Made by a program: the position numbers and the translations under genes. From Anaerolineaceae bacterium (GTDB lineage: Bacteria > Chloroflexota > Anaerolineae > Promineifilales > Promineifilaceae): a stretch of 64,000 nucleotides of DNA. Below, one piece after another: positions 52,370-60,895 of this stretch (position 1 is the stretch's first letter; each line of letters begins with the position of its first letter). The stretch covers positions 1 through 64,000 of the forward strand of contig PABI01000111.1 in the NCBI GenBank assembly GCA_002699125.1. Reading direction: 5' to 3'. Under the pieces are notes generated by a model. It was not told the DNA's origin, did no database searches, and worked only from the letters and a program-made list of their open reading frames with translations.

Positions 52370-53542
52370 TTATTCAGGCACCTGTTCTTCACTCGGTGGT
52401 GGCGTTGGCGTAACCTCTTGAATAAGTGTTTCCACTGTATAGCCCAAATTCGGAGGAACTTCTACATTAAACCGCTCTAGCAAAAAGTCTAACGTCATAT
52501 TTTCTACGCTGTAAAGCTGGCCGTCATTGACGCCGCGGAGAGCAAAGAATACCTGCGCGTTAACGTCAATGGCATAACGGAGCAATAATTGCTGCTGTGG
52601 TTGAAGGGCCACAACGGCGACATCGTCGGGAATGGGTGTTGGTGTGGGTGTAGAAGCCGGTGGCGGTGTTGGTGTTGGCTGCCCTTCTTCCAGCGGCAAC
52701 GGGGTGGCTGTTGGAATTTGATTGGCGGGGTTTACGGGTAACCGATATTGTCCAACTTGTATGACCCGGGCATTTTGAATAATCATGGTTACCGGTACCG
52801 GCCGAGGCGCAATATCGTCCTCATTTGGACTAATATGAGCCAGATCCCCGGTGGGCAGTTCTTCAAAACGGCCGATTGGTGACACAAGGAAAATGATAGG
52901 CTGCGTTATAAAAGCCAGAGGACTACCGGCTTCTTCGACGGCTTCAATCTGTTCCTCTAGATAGAAGGCTGCATCATTGGGGAGATAGGTTTGGAACTCT
53001 TCATCAATCTGGTAGAAGAGGAACGTAACCATGATGTCCACATAGTCGCCTTCACTCATGCCATAGCCCACGCTCGAAAGCCGGTCCATCGGCACGGATT
53101 GGGCCACATAGCCCGGCGGTATCAAGGAGCTGGGCCCGTAAGCTTCCAAGCCAATTCGCGTAATGTCGTCCACCAACGTGTCGTAGGTGAGCGTTTCGCC
53201 CTGGTAAATGTCGGTTCGGGCGTAAAGATTAAGCGCCTCGTCTATGCTGGTAATGACATTGCTGCCGACACTTTCGACGGGTCGCATATCCAGCGCCAAA
53301 ATGTCTTCGGTCATTTGGTGACCGCGGGGAACAGTTTGCAAGGAGACAACGACTTCAACAAGGGGTGGGACTGTTTCTACAGGTTCCGTACCATCCACAC
53401 CATCTGGAGCCGGAGCACCATCTTCACCATCAGTGACTGTTTCAACCGGTTGGTTTTGTTGCAAGATAAAAACAACACCTACAATTGACAACAGTACGAT
53501 GCCAAACACGAAAATGAGAATCAAGATAGTTCGACGGCTCAT
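52370..53542 (-). CDS. CpaB-like Flp pilus assembly protein (SAF domain), paralogue
   Basis: A 390-residue relative of the downstream gene: transmembrane anchor at about 5-27, Gly/Asp/Pro-rich linker, SAF domain at about 60-125 (VEVVVSLQTVPRGHQMTEDI), YVAQSVPMDRLSSVGYGMSE and YVDIMVTFLFYQIDEEF in the RcpC-like region, and a Pro/Thr linker near 295-315 (PTPTPPPASTPTPTPIPDD). The two proteins probably form a hetero-oligomer. A -35/-10 pair 190 bases upstream is only a guess (see the 53543-53919 entry). Confidence 0.84.
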   Translation of the reverse strand: MSRRTILILIFVFGIVLLSIVGVVFILQQNQPVETVTDGEDGAPAPDGVDGTEPVETVPPLVEVVVSLQTVPRGHQMTEDILALDMRPVESVGSNVITSIDEALNLYARTDIYQGETLTYDTLVDDITRIGLEAYGPSSLIPPGYVAQSVPMDRLSSVGYGMSEGDYVDIMVTFLFYQIDEEFQTYLPNDAAFYLEEQIEAVEEAGSPLAFITQPIIFLVSPIGRFEELPTGDLAHISPNEDDIAPRPVPVTMIIQNARVIQVGQYRLPVNPANQIPTATPLPLEEGQPTPTPPPASTPTPTPIPDDVAVVALQPQQQLLLRYAIDVNAQVFFALRGVNDGQLYSVENMTLDFLLERFNVEVPPNLGYTVETLIQEVTPTPPPSEEQVPE

Positions 53543-53919
53543 AAGATCGTCCCTTCTTTAGTCGTATGTTTAGGGGCTAGTGGGTTTCTTGGGTCGCGTG
53601 TCATCACTGGAGTAAATTGCTGACTCAAACAATTGCTGCGCCGAGTCGGTATCGTTTTGGTGGGTCAATGGATACGAAACCATTTTGGTGATGGAGAACG
53701 CCGCCGCAGCATACAGTTTTTGCCGATGAATACCAATACAATAATAACAATATGTAAACCTCTCAACGAGGCGTATGTTATCATATGTAAAGTTGAATAG
53801 CAAGTGATACCGACTGGAGAAGGGGCTTTTTATAGTACAAATGGGGGAGTTTTGGCCAGATATTTAATGCTTTGGGTAATGACAAAGGCAAAATCACCGA
53901 TTATTTTGCTTAAAAGTGT
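53543..53919. other. AT-rich intergenic region upstream of the cpaB pair
   Basis: 377 bases without a convincing gene; the one ORF here has no family features. On the minus strand TTGAGA (53766-53761) and TATTGT (53743-53738) are 17 bases apart and may be the cpaB promoter. ATATGTAAA occurs twice (53750 and 53783). Confidence 0.4.
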
Positions 53920-54336
53920 CTAGCGTGAAGGTTGGGGAGCATCGGTGAGTAAATGCCACCAGGCTTGCCAGGGACGTGCATTTTGGATGGGATCGGGGGT
54001 GGCTGTGGGTACGGCCGTTGGCTGCGGCGTCGCTTCAATAACCAGGGGCACAACCCGTTTTTCACCGGGCAGCAAATAACCGCCTTCATCTCGTGCATAA
54101 GCCGCGACGTAATCATCACTTTGCACGTATTCCAGCGTCACTTGCAGCTCTACCAAGCGGGTCGATTCAGCATCCACCTCCATTTGCAGATCGCTTTCAC
54201 CCACGCCCACCAGCTGGCCTTCTTGCGCGCGCCGATTGAGATCGACTGCCACAAAAAGCGCCGCGCCAACCAGCAGCAGGATGATGATCTGGGGGAGAGT
54301 GAGCAACGGCCGTTGCCGCCATAAATCTTTATACAT
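53920..54336 (-). CDS. FtsB/DivIC-like septum-formation protein
   Basis: A 138-residue bitopic protein: short basic N-terminus, one helix (about 14-33), then a coiled-coil stretch (LNRRAQEGQLVGVGESDLQM, EVDAESTRLVELQVTLEYV) and DDYVAAYARDEGGYLLPGEK, the DivIC/FtsB signature of a Tyr-Ala-Arg-(x)-Glu...Pro-Gly-Glu block, ending in a Pro-rich tail. FtsB/DivIC proteins join FtsL in the divisome. The start is ATG 54336; a GTG at 54345 is possible. It lies 43 bases downstream of the M24 peptidase gene, in the same direction. Confidence 0.82.
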   Translation of the reverse strand: MYKDLWRQRPLLTLPQIIILLLVGAALFVAVDLNRRAQEGQLVGVGESDLQMEVDAESTRLVELQVTLEYVQSDDYVAAYARDEGGYLLPGEKRVVPLVIEATPQPTAVPTATPDPIQNARPWQAWWHLLTDAPQPSR

Positions 54337-54378
54337 AGGGTTCACATCTTAACATAATTATTGGGGCTAGCAAACCCC

Positions 54379-55665
54379 CTAAATTGGAATTACCAGACTT
54401 TGCCAGTCGCGCGGATAGTAGGTCAACATCTCAATACCATCATTAGTAATGACGACGGTATCGGAATGGCGGAAGCCGCCCAGTTCTGGCACATATAATC
54501 CTGGCTCCACTGTGAACACCATGCCTTCTTGCAAGACGGTTTGGTCGCCAGTGTCTAAAAAAGGGCCTTCGTGGTAGCGTAGGCCGATGGCATGGCCCGA
54601 GTGATGTTTCCAGTAGGGCATCAGGTCGTGGGTTTCGTAATATTGGCGTACGGCCGTATCCACCACAGCGCACGTCACCCCCGGCTTCATCGCTGCAAAG
54701 GCGGTCTCTTGGGCCGCCTTCATGTGGTCAAAATAGTGCTGCTGTTCCGGGCTGGGTTCGCCGACAAACATGGTGCGCTCCAGCTCCGAGTTGTAGCCCC
54801 ACATGGGGCAGCTTGCCCCGGTGACCAGCACATCCCCTGGCTGGAAGGTGATGTTGTTGGCCAACGCATGGGGAATGGCCGCATTGCGTCCAATCTGGCC
54901 GCGGTAACCGGCCATAGGGCCACTGAGCCACATGCTTTGCGCCCGATACAGTGGCCCGATGGCGTCCATCATGGCCAAGGTGGCTTCCTGGCTGGCGCGC
55001 AGGCTAACGGCCGTTTCTGTAGCGTGTACGGCCGTATACCGTTGCAGCAGCACATGCGCCAGATGTCCCCACTTGCAGCTTTCCTTTATAAGGGCAATTT
55101 CCGCCGGACTTTTGATTGCCTGCATTCGGTTCAGCTGGCCCTGAATATTTTGCACCGTCATACCCGTAAGCCGGGAGAGCGATACCCCTTCGTAGCCAAA
55201 AATCCAGGGATAGCCATCATGGTCCGCGCCGATTTGGCTGCTGCTGGCCAGGGGATATTGTATGGCTGGCTCTTGATGCGGCTTAATGACAATTTCAGCT
55301 GGCTTTGTGGGTGTGTGCAAAAACTTGGGATTGGTGTTTTCCTTAATAAGCCCCATCTCCATCAGCAAATCCTGGAAGATGGCCATTGGGTGCGGATCGC
55401 CGGGATATTCCAGGTAATGAGCCACGCGATCCAGCTCGGTTTCGGCCTGGGCGTGTTCCACTTCCAGCCGGGGCACCAGCATGGCCCGTTCGCCGGCGGC
55501 GCTGAGCACAAAAGCGATGGGGCGTTCTGTGGGGATGAAGGCGAAGCCGGTGAAGTAGAGAATATTGACGCTATCGAACAACACAGCGCCGGTTAGCTTT
55601 TGCTGTTGGATGTAATTGAGGAGGTGTTGGCAACGGCCGTTAAATTCAGCGCGACGAATACGCAT
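54379..55665 (-). CDS. M24-family metallopeptidase (Xaa-Pro aminopeptidase-like)
   Basis: A 428-residue protein: N-terminal creatinase-type domain (about 1-150) and a pita-bread catalytic domain. Metal-ligand regions are visible: a Cys-Pro stretch near VLVTGASCPMWGYNSELERT (the Asp positions are partly replaced), HHSGHAIGLRYHEGPF near 350 (His ligand), and TVEPGLYVPE with the Glu ligand. The usual first Asp-Asp pair is not obvious, so dimetal binding may be altered. By family it removes N-terminal residues next to proline or cleaves related substrates. LysM and DivIC-like genes flank it in the same direction. Confidence 0.85.
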   Translation of the reverse strand: MRIRRAEFNGRCQHLLNYIQQQKLTGAVLFDSVNILYFTGFAFIPTERPIAFVLSAAGERAMLVPRLEVEHAQAETELDRVAHYLEYPGDPHPMAIFQDLLMEMGLIKENTNPKFLHTPTKPAEIVIKPHQEPAIQYPLASSSQIGADHDGYPWIFGYEGVSLSRLTGMTVQNIQGQLNRMQAIKSPAEIALIKESCKWGHLAHVLLQRYTAVHATETAVSLRASQEATLAMMDAIGPLYRAQSMWLSGPMAGYRGQIGRNAAIPHALANNITFQPGDVLVTGASCPMWGYNSELERTMFVGEPSPEQQHYFDHMKAAQETAFAAMKPGVTCAVVDTAVRQYYETHDLMPYWKHHSGHAIGLRYHEGPFLDTGDQTVLQEGMVFTVEPGLYVPELGGFRHSDTVVITNDGIEMLTYYPRDWQSLVIPI

Positions 55666-55675
55666 GGTTCTTTAC

Positions 55676-56341
55676 CTACGGAATGCAGATTATATCGGCC
55701 GTTCTGATAGTGAAATTGACGTCCAGACTATTGATCGCCTGTAAATTTTGCGGAGTGGTATTGAATCGCTCGCTGAGGTTGTAAGCGGTATCCCCTTCAC
55801 CAATCGCATACGGCCGTCCGCGACCGGCACAAAACTCGGGATTACCAATGGGCAGCCGGATGATTTGTCCAGGAACCAGGTTGTCCTGAGCGATATCGTG
55901 TTCGGCCATCAGGGAAATAGAAGTGTCTAGTCGGTCGGAAATACTGTACAGTGTGTCCCCCTGCTGCACCGTGTAATCTATAAAGATGATTTTAGCTACA
56001 GCGGGGGCGGGTACGGCCGTTGCCGCTTGCGTATCGACTGGAACGGCCGTTGGTTCTGGCGTAGCGGTAGCTTCCTGTATTTGTTCGTCAGGCGCGTCTT
56101 CGGTGCGTGGTGTGTTGTCTACCGGGGCTTCAATGATGGTCGGCCGTAGGTTGGGGTCAACCTGAAGGGAAATTTGTTCGGCACCCACGGTTACGAGAAA
56201 GTTGCCAGCCGCCGGATCCGGTTCTGCGGCCCTGTTGCGATTTTGGATGACATTGATTGCCAAAAAGACACCCGCCGCCAAAATAATGGCAATGGCAACC
56301 ATCAGCAGCACAATGGATGGATGAATTCTTTTGTCAGGCAT
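55676..56341 (-). CDS. Membrane-anchored protein with two LysM domains
   Basis: A 221-residue protein: transmembrane anchor at about 9-32, a Thr/Glu/Pro linker, LysM 1 at about 122-165 (YTVQQGDTLYSISDRLDTS) and LysM 2 at about 180-221 (YAIGEGDTAYNLSERFNTT). It should sit at the outer face of the membrane and bind peptidoglycan. The start is ATG 56341 with AGGGAAAA upstream. It is the first gene of a minus-strand run with the M24 peptidase (10 bases apart) and the DivIC-like gene, so this may be a cell-wall/division cluster. Confidence 0.87.
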   Translation of the reverse strand: MPDKRIHPSIVLLMVAIAIILAAGVFLAINVIQNRNRAAEPDPAAGNFLVTVGAEQISLQVDPNLRPTIIEAPVDNTPRTEDAPDEQIQEATATPEPTAVPVDTQAATAVPAPAVAKIIFIDYTVQQGDTLYSISDRLDTSISLMAEHDIAQDNLVPGQIIRLPIGNPEFCAGRGRPYAIGEGDTAYNLSERFNTTPQNLQAINSLDVNFTIRTADIICIP

Positions 56342-56466
56342 ACGGTTTTCCCTCATTTGAACCAATTGGGTTCAGCGAGCGACCCATAGAACAAACAGAC
56401 CAGCCGCAGACGGCCGTCTGGAATTATGTTACACTTACCATAAAATTATAGCAAGTGACGAAAGCT

Positions 56467-56522
56467 AACCTCCCGCAGGTTTAATCCCAGATGATGTTCG
56501 TGAACGGAACCTGCGGGAGGTT
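56467..56522. repeat. CCTGCGGGAGG palindrome, copy 1, in the dGTPase leader
   Basis: A perfect 15-base inverted repeat (56467-56481 with 56508-56522) around a 26-base centre. It ends seven bases before the ribosome site of the dGTPase gene. A second copy is at 59045-59100. Confidence 0.8.
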
Positions 56523-56539
56523 TACGACAGGAGTTTCCC

Positions 56540-57694
56540 ATGATTTACAAGCGCAAGAAATTAGAAGAGATCGAACAGATGGCCCTGGCACCCTACGGCC
56601 TAAAAAGCGCTAACAGCCGCGGGCGCGTTTACCCTGAGGCAGAGTCCGCGTCTCGCCCCGCCTTTGAACGGGATCGCGACCGCATCATTCACACCACCGC
56701 TTTCCGCCGTTTGGAGTACAAAACGCAGGTCTTTGTCTATTACGAAGGCGATCATTACCGAACTCGCCTGACACACACGCTAGAAGTAGCTCAGTTGGGC
56801 CGCTCCCTGGCGCGAGGTCTAGGCTGCAACGAAGAGCTCACCGAAGCGATCTGTCTGGCGCACGATTTAGGTCATCCTCCCTTTGGCCATGCCGGAGAAT
56901 ACGCCCTCAATGCACTGATGGCCGATTACGGTGGCTTCAACCACAACACACAAAGCTACCGCATCGTTACCAAGCTGGAGCAGCGCTATCGCAACTTCCC
57001 TGGCCTCAACCTTACCTATGAAACCCGCGAAGGCATGATCAAACACGAAACCGACTACGACAAAAGCGATGCTCAGGGGTACGAGCCAGACAAGCGCGGC
57101 TCGTTGGAAGCACAGATTGCCAATCTGGCGGATGAGATAGCGTACAATGCCCATGATTTGGACGATGGCATTCGCGCCGGTATGTTTGAGATGGCGGCAT
57201 TGGATGAATTAACGCTGTGGCAGGAATTGAAAGAGCTAGTAGGGTGGCAGTCGGAACGGCCGTTGCCCAACATCACCCGTCATGAAATCATTCGTGAACT
57301 GATCGGCAAATCGGTCATGGACGTGCTGGAGTACACCGGCAAAAGCCTGGTAGAAAATAAGATTGACTCGCCAGAAAAAGTGCAAACCCATCCCGAAAAC
57401 CTGGTTGGCTACTCGCCTGAGTTCAAAACCAAGGTGCGCCAGCTCAAGAAGTTCCTGCTAGATGGTATGTACCGCCATTACCGGCTCATTCGCATGCAAA
57501 CCAAAGCAGAACGTTTTGTCACCGAGCTGTTCCAGGCGTATGCCCAGGAGCCCAATATGCTGCCCACCGACACCCAAAAGAAGCTGGATGAAGCACCGCT
57601 GCACCGCGTCATCACCGACTACATCGCCGGCATGACCGACCGCTATGCACTGGATGAGTGGGAGAAGCTGTACGATCCGTATCGCCGCGCTTGA
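56540..57694 (+). CDS. dgt: Deoxyguanosinetriphosphate triphosphohydrolase (HD domain)
   Basis: A 384-residue dGTPase-like protein: RDRIIHTTAFRRLEYKTQVF, the HD metal ligands in THTLEVAQLGRSLARG and AICLAHDLGHPPFGHAG, and LADEIAYNAHDLDDGIRAG. This is the short (type 2) form common outside enterobacteria. It hydrolyses dNTPs to the nucleoside and triphosphate, controlling dNTP pools and phage sensitivity. GGAG precedes the ATG. The leader contains a strong palindromic hairpin. The following metalloprotease gene is separated by repeat-like spacer. Confidence 0.93.
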   Translation: MIYKRKKLEEIEQMALAPYGLKSANSRGRVYPEAESASRPAFERDRDRIIHTTAFRRLEYKTQVFVYYEGDHYRTRLTHTLEVAQLGRSLARGLGCNEELTEAICLAHDLGHPPFGHAGEYALNALMADYGGFNHNTQSYRIVTKLEQRYRNFPGLNLTYETREGMIKHETDYDKSDAQGYEPDKRGSLEAQIANLADEIAYNAHDLDDGIRAGMFEMAALDELTLWQELKELVGWQSERPLPNITRHEIIRELIGKSVMDVLEYTGKSLVENKIDSPEKVQTHPENLVGYSPEFKTKVRQLKKFLLDGMYRHYRLIRMQTKAERFVTELFQAYAQEPNMLPTDTQKKLDEAPLHRVITDYIAGMTDRYALDEWEKLYDPYRRA

Positions 57695-57720
57695 AGCCAG
57701 TAAAAAGTGATAGAGTGATA

Positions 57721-57772
57721 AGTGAAAAGTGATATGAGTAGACTTTTCACTTTTTCCTTATTACTTTTCACT
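57721..57772. repeat. AGTGAAAAGT/ACTTTTCACT spacer element
   Basis: AGTGAAAAGT at 57721-57730 pairs with ACTTTTCACT at 57742-57751 and again at 57763-57772. Upstream AGTAAAAAGTGATAGAGTGA belongs to the same unit. The words recur in the MtaB fusion spacer near 44375-44395. Confidence 0.65.
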
Positions 57773-57774
57773 TG

Positions 57775-59082
57775 ATGATCATCCGACGCCTCTTCCTCTG
57801 GTTAAAACTCCTGCTATTGGGCGCGCTTTGCCTGCTCACGTTTACCCGTGAATGGCCGCCGTTTGGCGATGAGTATTACCAAATTATCCAGCTTGTCGGG
57901 CAGCGCCAGTTTGATTTTTTATCGTGGGAAGTGAATGCTGTGGCTGCTAAGGTGGCAGGTGTTTTGGCCAACAACGATGCCTTTTTGGATGAAGCCGGCC
58001 GCCAACAAGTTGTGCTAGATTACCTCTCACTGATTCAACAAAGCCAGCAGATCGAAAGCGAGATTAACCAGATTTATACAGATCCCACGGTTGAAGACAC
58101 GGTTGGCGCAACGGCCGTTCTCCAATCCCAACTCACCCAACTGCGCAGCGAAATCAGCGCCCTCCAGCCGGTGGCCGAAGCCATTGTGCAGGACCAGGTA
58201 GGCCAGATTTTGGTTGAAGAGGAGTTTGGCGTGCTGGGACAGCCGTGGCCGCCGGTAATGATGCAAATGACCCCGCTGCCCTCGCTGCTCATCATCTCGC
58301 CGCGGGACCGGATTGAGCGGATTTATGGCGTGTCGCTCATACCCGGTTTGTCGGTAGCAGAGATGGACGCGTTGGAAACGGCGATTTTTGAGCAGCTCAA
58401 TCTTTCCGCCCTGGTGGTGCCCATCGGTGGATTAGGTACTTATCCCGCCATGATCATGGAAACCAGCAGCATCAACTGGCTCACCGAAGTAACCGCCCAT
58501 GAATGGTCTCATCACTGGCTCACCTTCTTCCCCGTCGGCTGGAACTACAGCGATCCCCAGGTGCGCATCATCAATGAAACCATCGCCTCCATATTTGACC
58601 AGGAGATTGGCAGCCGGGTAATCGAACGCTACTATCCTGAACATGTTCCACCACCAGTGCCACCCGCTGCCCCGCCCACAGCCGAGCTAACCGTGCCCGA
58701 ACCGCCCGTATTTGATTATGGCGCGGAACTGGCCGCCACCCGCATTCACGCCGAAGAACTGTTGGCGATGGGTGACATTGAAGGGGCAGAAGCGTACATG
58801 GAGGCGCAGCGACAGGTGTTTCTAGAAAACGGGTATGGAATTCGCAAGTTGAACCAGGCATATTTTGCTTTTTATGGGGCGTATGCGGCCGTTCCCGGCG
58901 CCACCGGCAGCGATCCCACCGGCCCCATGCTGCGCGACATCCAGGCCAGCACCAGCTCCCCTCGCGAATTCATGGAGACCGTAGCTCCCATTAGAACATT
59001 TGCTGATTTAGAGGAAATTTGGAACGAAGTTGTGGTGGTAGAACAACCTCCCGCAGGCTCACACCCAGAGGGCGACCATTAA
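57775..59082 (+). CDS. Membrane-anchored putative zinc metalloprotease
   Basis: A 435-residue protein with an N-terminal hydrophobic anchor (about 3-23), a helical segment (about 60-145) and a catalytic-type domain. TAHEWSHHW near residue 242 gives HExxH, and INETIASIFDQEIG about 30 residues later supplies a likely third ligand (Glu), the gluzincin pattern. The C-terminal half is helical with a Pro-rich linker (PPPVPPAAPPT). I cannot assign a named family. The start is ATG 57775 (TTG 57772 possible). The last codons (QPPAG) come from a palindromic element that overlaps the gene end. Confidence 0.72.
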   Translation: MIIRRLFLWLKLLLLGALCLLTFTREWPPFGDEYYQIIQLVGQRQFDFLSWEVNAVAAKVAGVLANNDAFLDEAGRQQVVLDYLSLIQQSQQIESEINQIYTDPTVEDTVGATAVLQSQLTQLRSEISALQPVAEAIVQDQVGQILVEEEFGVLGQPWPPVMMQMTPLPSLLIISPRDRIERIYGVSLIPGLSVAEMDALETAIFEQLNLSALVVPIGGLGTYPAMIMETSSINWLTEVTAHEWSHHWLTFFPVGWNYSDPQVRIINETIASIFDQEIGSRVIERYYPEHVPPPVPPAAPPTAELTVPEPPVFDYGAELAATRIHAEELLAMGDIEGAEAYMEAQRQVFLENGYGIRKLNQAYFAFYGAYAAVPGATGSDPTGPMLRDIQASTSSPREFMETVAPIRTFADLEEIWNEVVVVEQPPAGSHPEGDH

Positions 59083-59100
59083 CAGAACCTGCGGGAGGTT
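59045..59100. repeat. CCTGCGGGAGG palindrome, copy 2, overlapping a gene end
   Basis: A perfect 13-base inverted repeat (59045-59057 with 59088-59100). Its left arm encodes QPPAG near the C-terminus of the metalloprotease. With copy 1 it brackets the dgt-metalloprotease pair. Confidence 0.8.
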
Positions 59101-59156
59101 ATGGATTATGCCTGTCATGCTGGATGAACTGTCTACTGGCACATCGCCAAAACAGA

Positions 59157-59206
59157 ACGCTGATTAACCTGATTACCAGGATCAGGAAAATCAGGTAGAT
59201 CAGCGT
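59157..59206. repeat. ACGCTGAT...ATCAGCGT spacer palindrome
   Basis: Seventeen-base arms (59157-59173 and 59190-59206, two mismatches) with CCTGAT/ATCAGG words inside, just downstream of the minus-strand TPR gene, where it may end transcription. Confidence 0.6.
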
Positions 59207-59213
59207 CCTATTC

Positions 59214-59633
59214 TTAAACAGGATCCTGTTTGTCTTCTAGATCGCGGAGGAGGCGGACGATGCGATTGGCGTCGGGCCAGTTTTCGTCGTTGGGGTCTGA
59301 TTGTTCGAGGTATGCTTCCATGTCGGCGAGAGCTTGGGGGTAACGGCCGTGTTCCATCCACATAATTCCCCGATTAAACAATGCCAGGCTGTAAGTCGGG
59401 TCTTCTTCCAAGAGCGCATCAAAATCAGCAATGGCTTCATCAATGCGTCCCAGCTCCCGCCCCAGCAGGATGCCCCGGTGCAGCCGCGCCGCCCGAAACG
59501 TGGGATCTACCTTATACGCCCGGCTAAAATAATGGACAGCCCGCTCATGCTCCCGCGCCATGTTGTTTTGAATGCCAAAATAGCGGTGCAGCCCACCCCA
59601 GGTATACAGCAGCCACGCCCAAACAAAGCGCAT
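59214..59633 (-). CDS. Small TPR-repeat protein
   Basis: A 139-residue protein with about three tetratricopeptide repeats after a hydrophobic N-terminal stretch (FVWAWLLYTWGGLH). Repeats begin near AVHYFSRAYKVDPTFRAARL, AIADFDALLEEDPTYSLALF and ALADMEAYLEQSDPNDENWP. TPR arrays bind partner proteins. Its ATG overlaps the TAA of the CoaE-GNAT gene (TAATG), so translation is coupled. Role is unknown. Confidence 0.83.
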   Translation of the reverse strand: MRFVWAWLLYTWGGLHRYFGIQNNMAREHERAVHYFSRAYKVDPTFRAARLHRGILLGRELGRIDEAIADFDALLEEDPTYSLALFNRGIMWMEHGRYPQALADMEAYLEQSDPNDENWPDANRIVRLLRDLEDKQDPV

Positions 59634-60895
59634 TAGCCGGCCCGTGTATCCCGCAGCAGCCGTACCAGGGTGTCGGTGCCTTCAGTCTGCGACTCTTCGA
59701 TAGCTGTTTGCCATCCCTTGGCCATCTCTTCGAACGGCATTGGCACATAATGCTCTGCCGCAAACAGCTCGTGGATGGGCGCGGGGGCATCTTGTGGCAA
59801 AAAAGCGACAATGATCTGCCCCATGTGCGTCGCCGCCGAGATTTCAATATCTTCCAGCACCGCCTTACCCGTTTGCGTAGCCATCTCCAGCGGATGAATG
59901 TAAATTTCGTCGATGCGGGCCACCTGGCTGTCGATGTTGTAACCCATCACGGTGCTGATTTCCGCCCCTACCTGCCCAATGAAGTAGCCGCGCTCGCTCA
60001 GGGCCATCAGCAGATCGGCGCGTTTCATTTGCACCTTGCCATCGGTGGCCTTTTGGATGAGCAATAAAATGGAAGGGATGTCAGACGGCCGTGCCCGGCG
60101 CACCTGTAAATCCTCAGGTCGATCGCTGGGCTGTAAACGCGGCGGCGGTATCTCACTTTCCGCCTTTTTCGGGGCAGCCGCTTTGGGCGATGCCTGACGC
60201 GCCGTTAACGGTTTTGTGCTATTTTGTCCAGATTCATCGGGCAGCGGCAGACGGTTCATCGGTTCGGCCGTGGCCGGATCTGGCAGCCGCGCCCAGGCAA
60301 TGTCAAATTGGGCCTCGGTATCCTTCATCAATCCGTTGGTGTCGATGAGCACGTCAGATTGGGCCACTTTTTCTTCCTGCGACGGCTGGGCCTTGATGCG
60401 CACGGCGGCCACTTCCGTTTCCATGCCGCGGCAAACGCGCAGCCGTTCCAACTGCCGCTGCGGGCTGCACCGCGTCACCCAAATCTGGTGGCAAATGTCG
60501 CGCAAGTGGCCTTCCAGCAGCTTGATTGCCTCAATGAAAATGATGTCTTGCTTGCTGGCCAGAATACGGGCATCCACTTCTTTGCCCACGGCCGGATGGG
60601 TCATTGCTTCTAAATCTTGCAGGGCGGTGGGGTCGGCAAAGGCAATTTCGCCGAGCTTTTTACGGTCGATACGGCCGTCTTCCCGCCGCACCTCTGAGCC
60701 AAAGGCCACGGCAATGGCCGCCTGCATTGTGGCGTCATTGTCCATCAGCTCGTGCACAATCTTGTCGGCGTCAATGGTGAGCGCGCCATAGTCATGGGCC
60801 AGCCGCATCACGGCCGATTTACCCGTGGCGATGTTGCCCGTCAGCCCAATGATTACTTTTCCGGCGTAGGTTGTGGCTTCTGTGTTGTCACTCAT
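59633..60895 (-). CDS. coaE: Dephospho-CoA kinase fused to a GNAT-like domain
   Basis: 420 residues in two parts. Residues 14-210 are a CoaE-type P-loop kinase (GLTGNIATGKSAVMRLAHDY, IDADKIVHELM, DPTALQDLEAMTHPAVGKEV), which would phosphorylate dephospho-CoA in the last step of CoA synthesis. After a Pro/Lys/Ala linker, residues 255-400 (LQVRRARPSDIPSILLLIQK, GYFIGQVGAEISTVMGYNID, VARIDEIYIHPL) resemble a GNAT fold, though the acetyl-CoA loop is weak. A kinase making CoA joined to a CoA-using fold hints at product sensing. Overlaps the ABC-F gene by 8 bases and the TPR gene by 3, forming a tight operon. Confidence 0.85.
   Translation of the reverse strand: MSDNTEATTYAGKVIIGLTGNIATGKSAVMRLAHDYGALTIDADKIVHELMDNDATMQAAIAVAFGSEVRREDGRIDRKKLGEIAFADPTALQDLEAMTHPAVGKEVDARILASKQDIIFIEAIKLLEGHLRDICHQIWVTRCSPQRQLERLRVCRGMETEVAAVRIKAQPSQEEKVAQSDVLIDTNGLMKDTEAQFDIAWARLPDPATAEPMNRLPLPDESGQNSTKPLTARQASPKAAAPKKAESEIPPPRLQPSDRPEDLQVRRARPSDIPSILLLIQKATDGKVQMKRADLLMALSERGYFIGQVGAEISTVMGYNIDSQVARIDEIYIHPLEMATQTGKAVLEDIEISAATHMGQIIVAFLPQDAPAPIHELFAAEHYVPMPFEEMAKGWQTAIEESQTEGTDTLVRLLRDTRAG

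Noticed and set aside
53570-53803. 78-codon minus-strand ORF in the cpaB upstream region
   Set aside because: No family features or ribosome site, and it lies in AT-rich spacer that probably holds the promoter.
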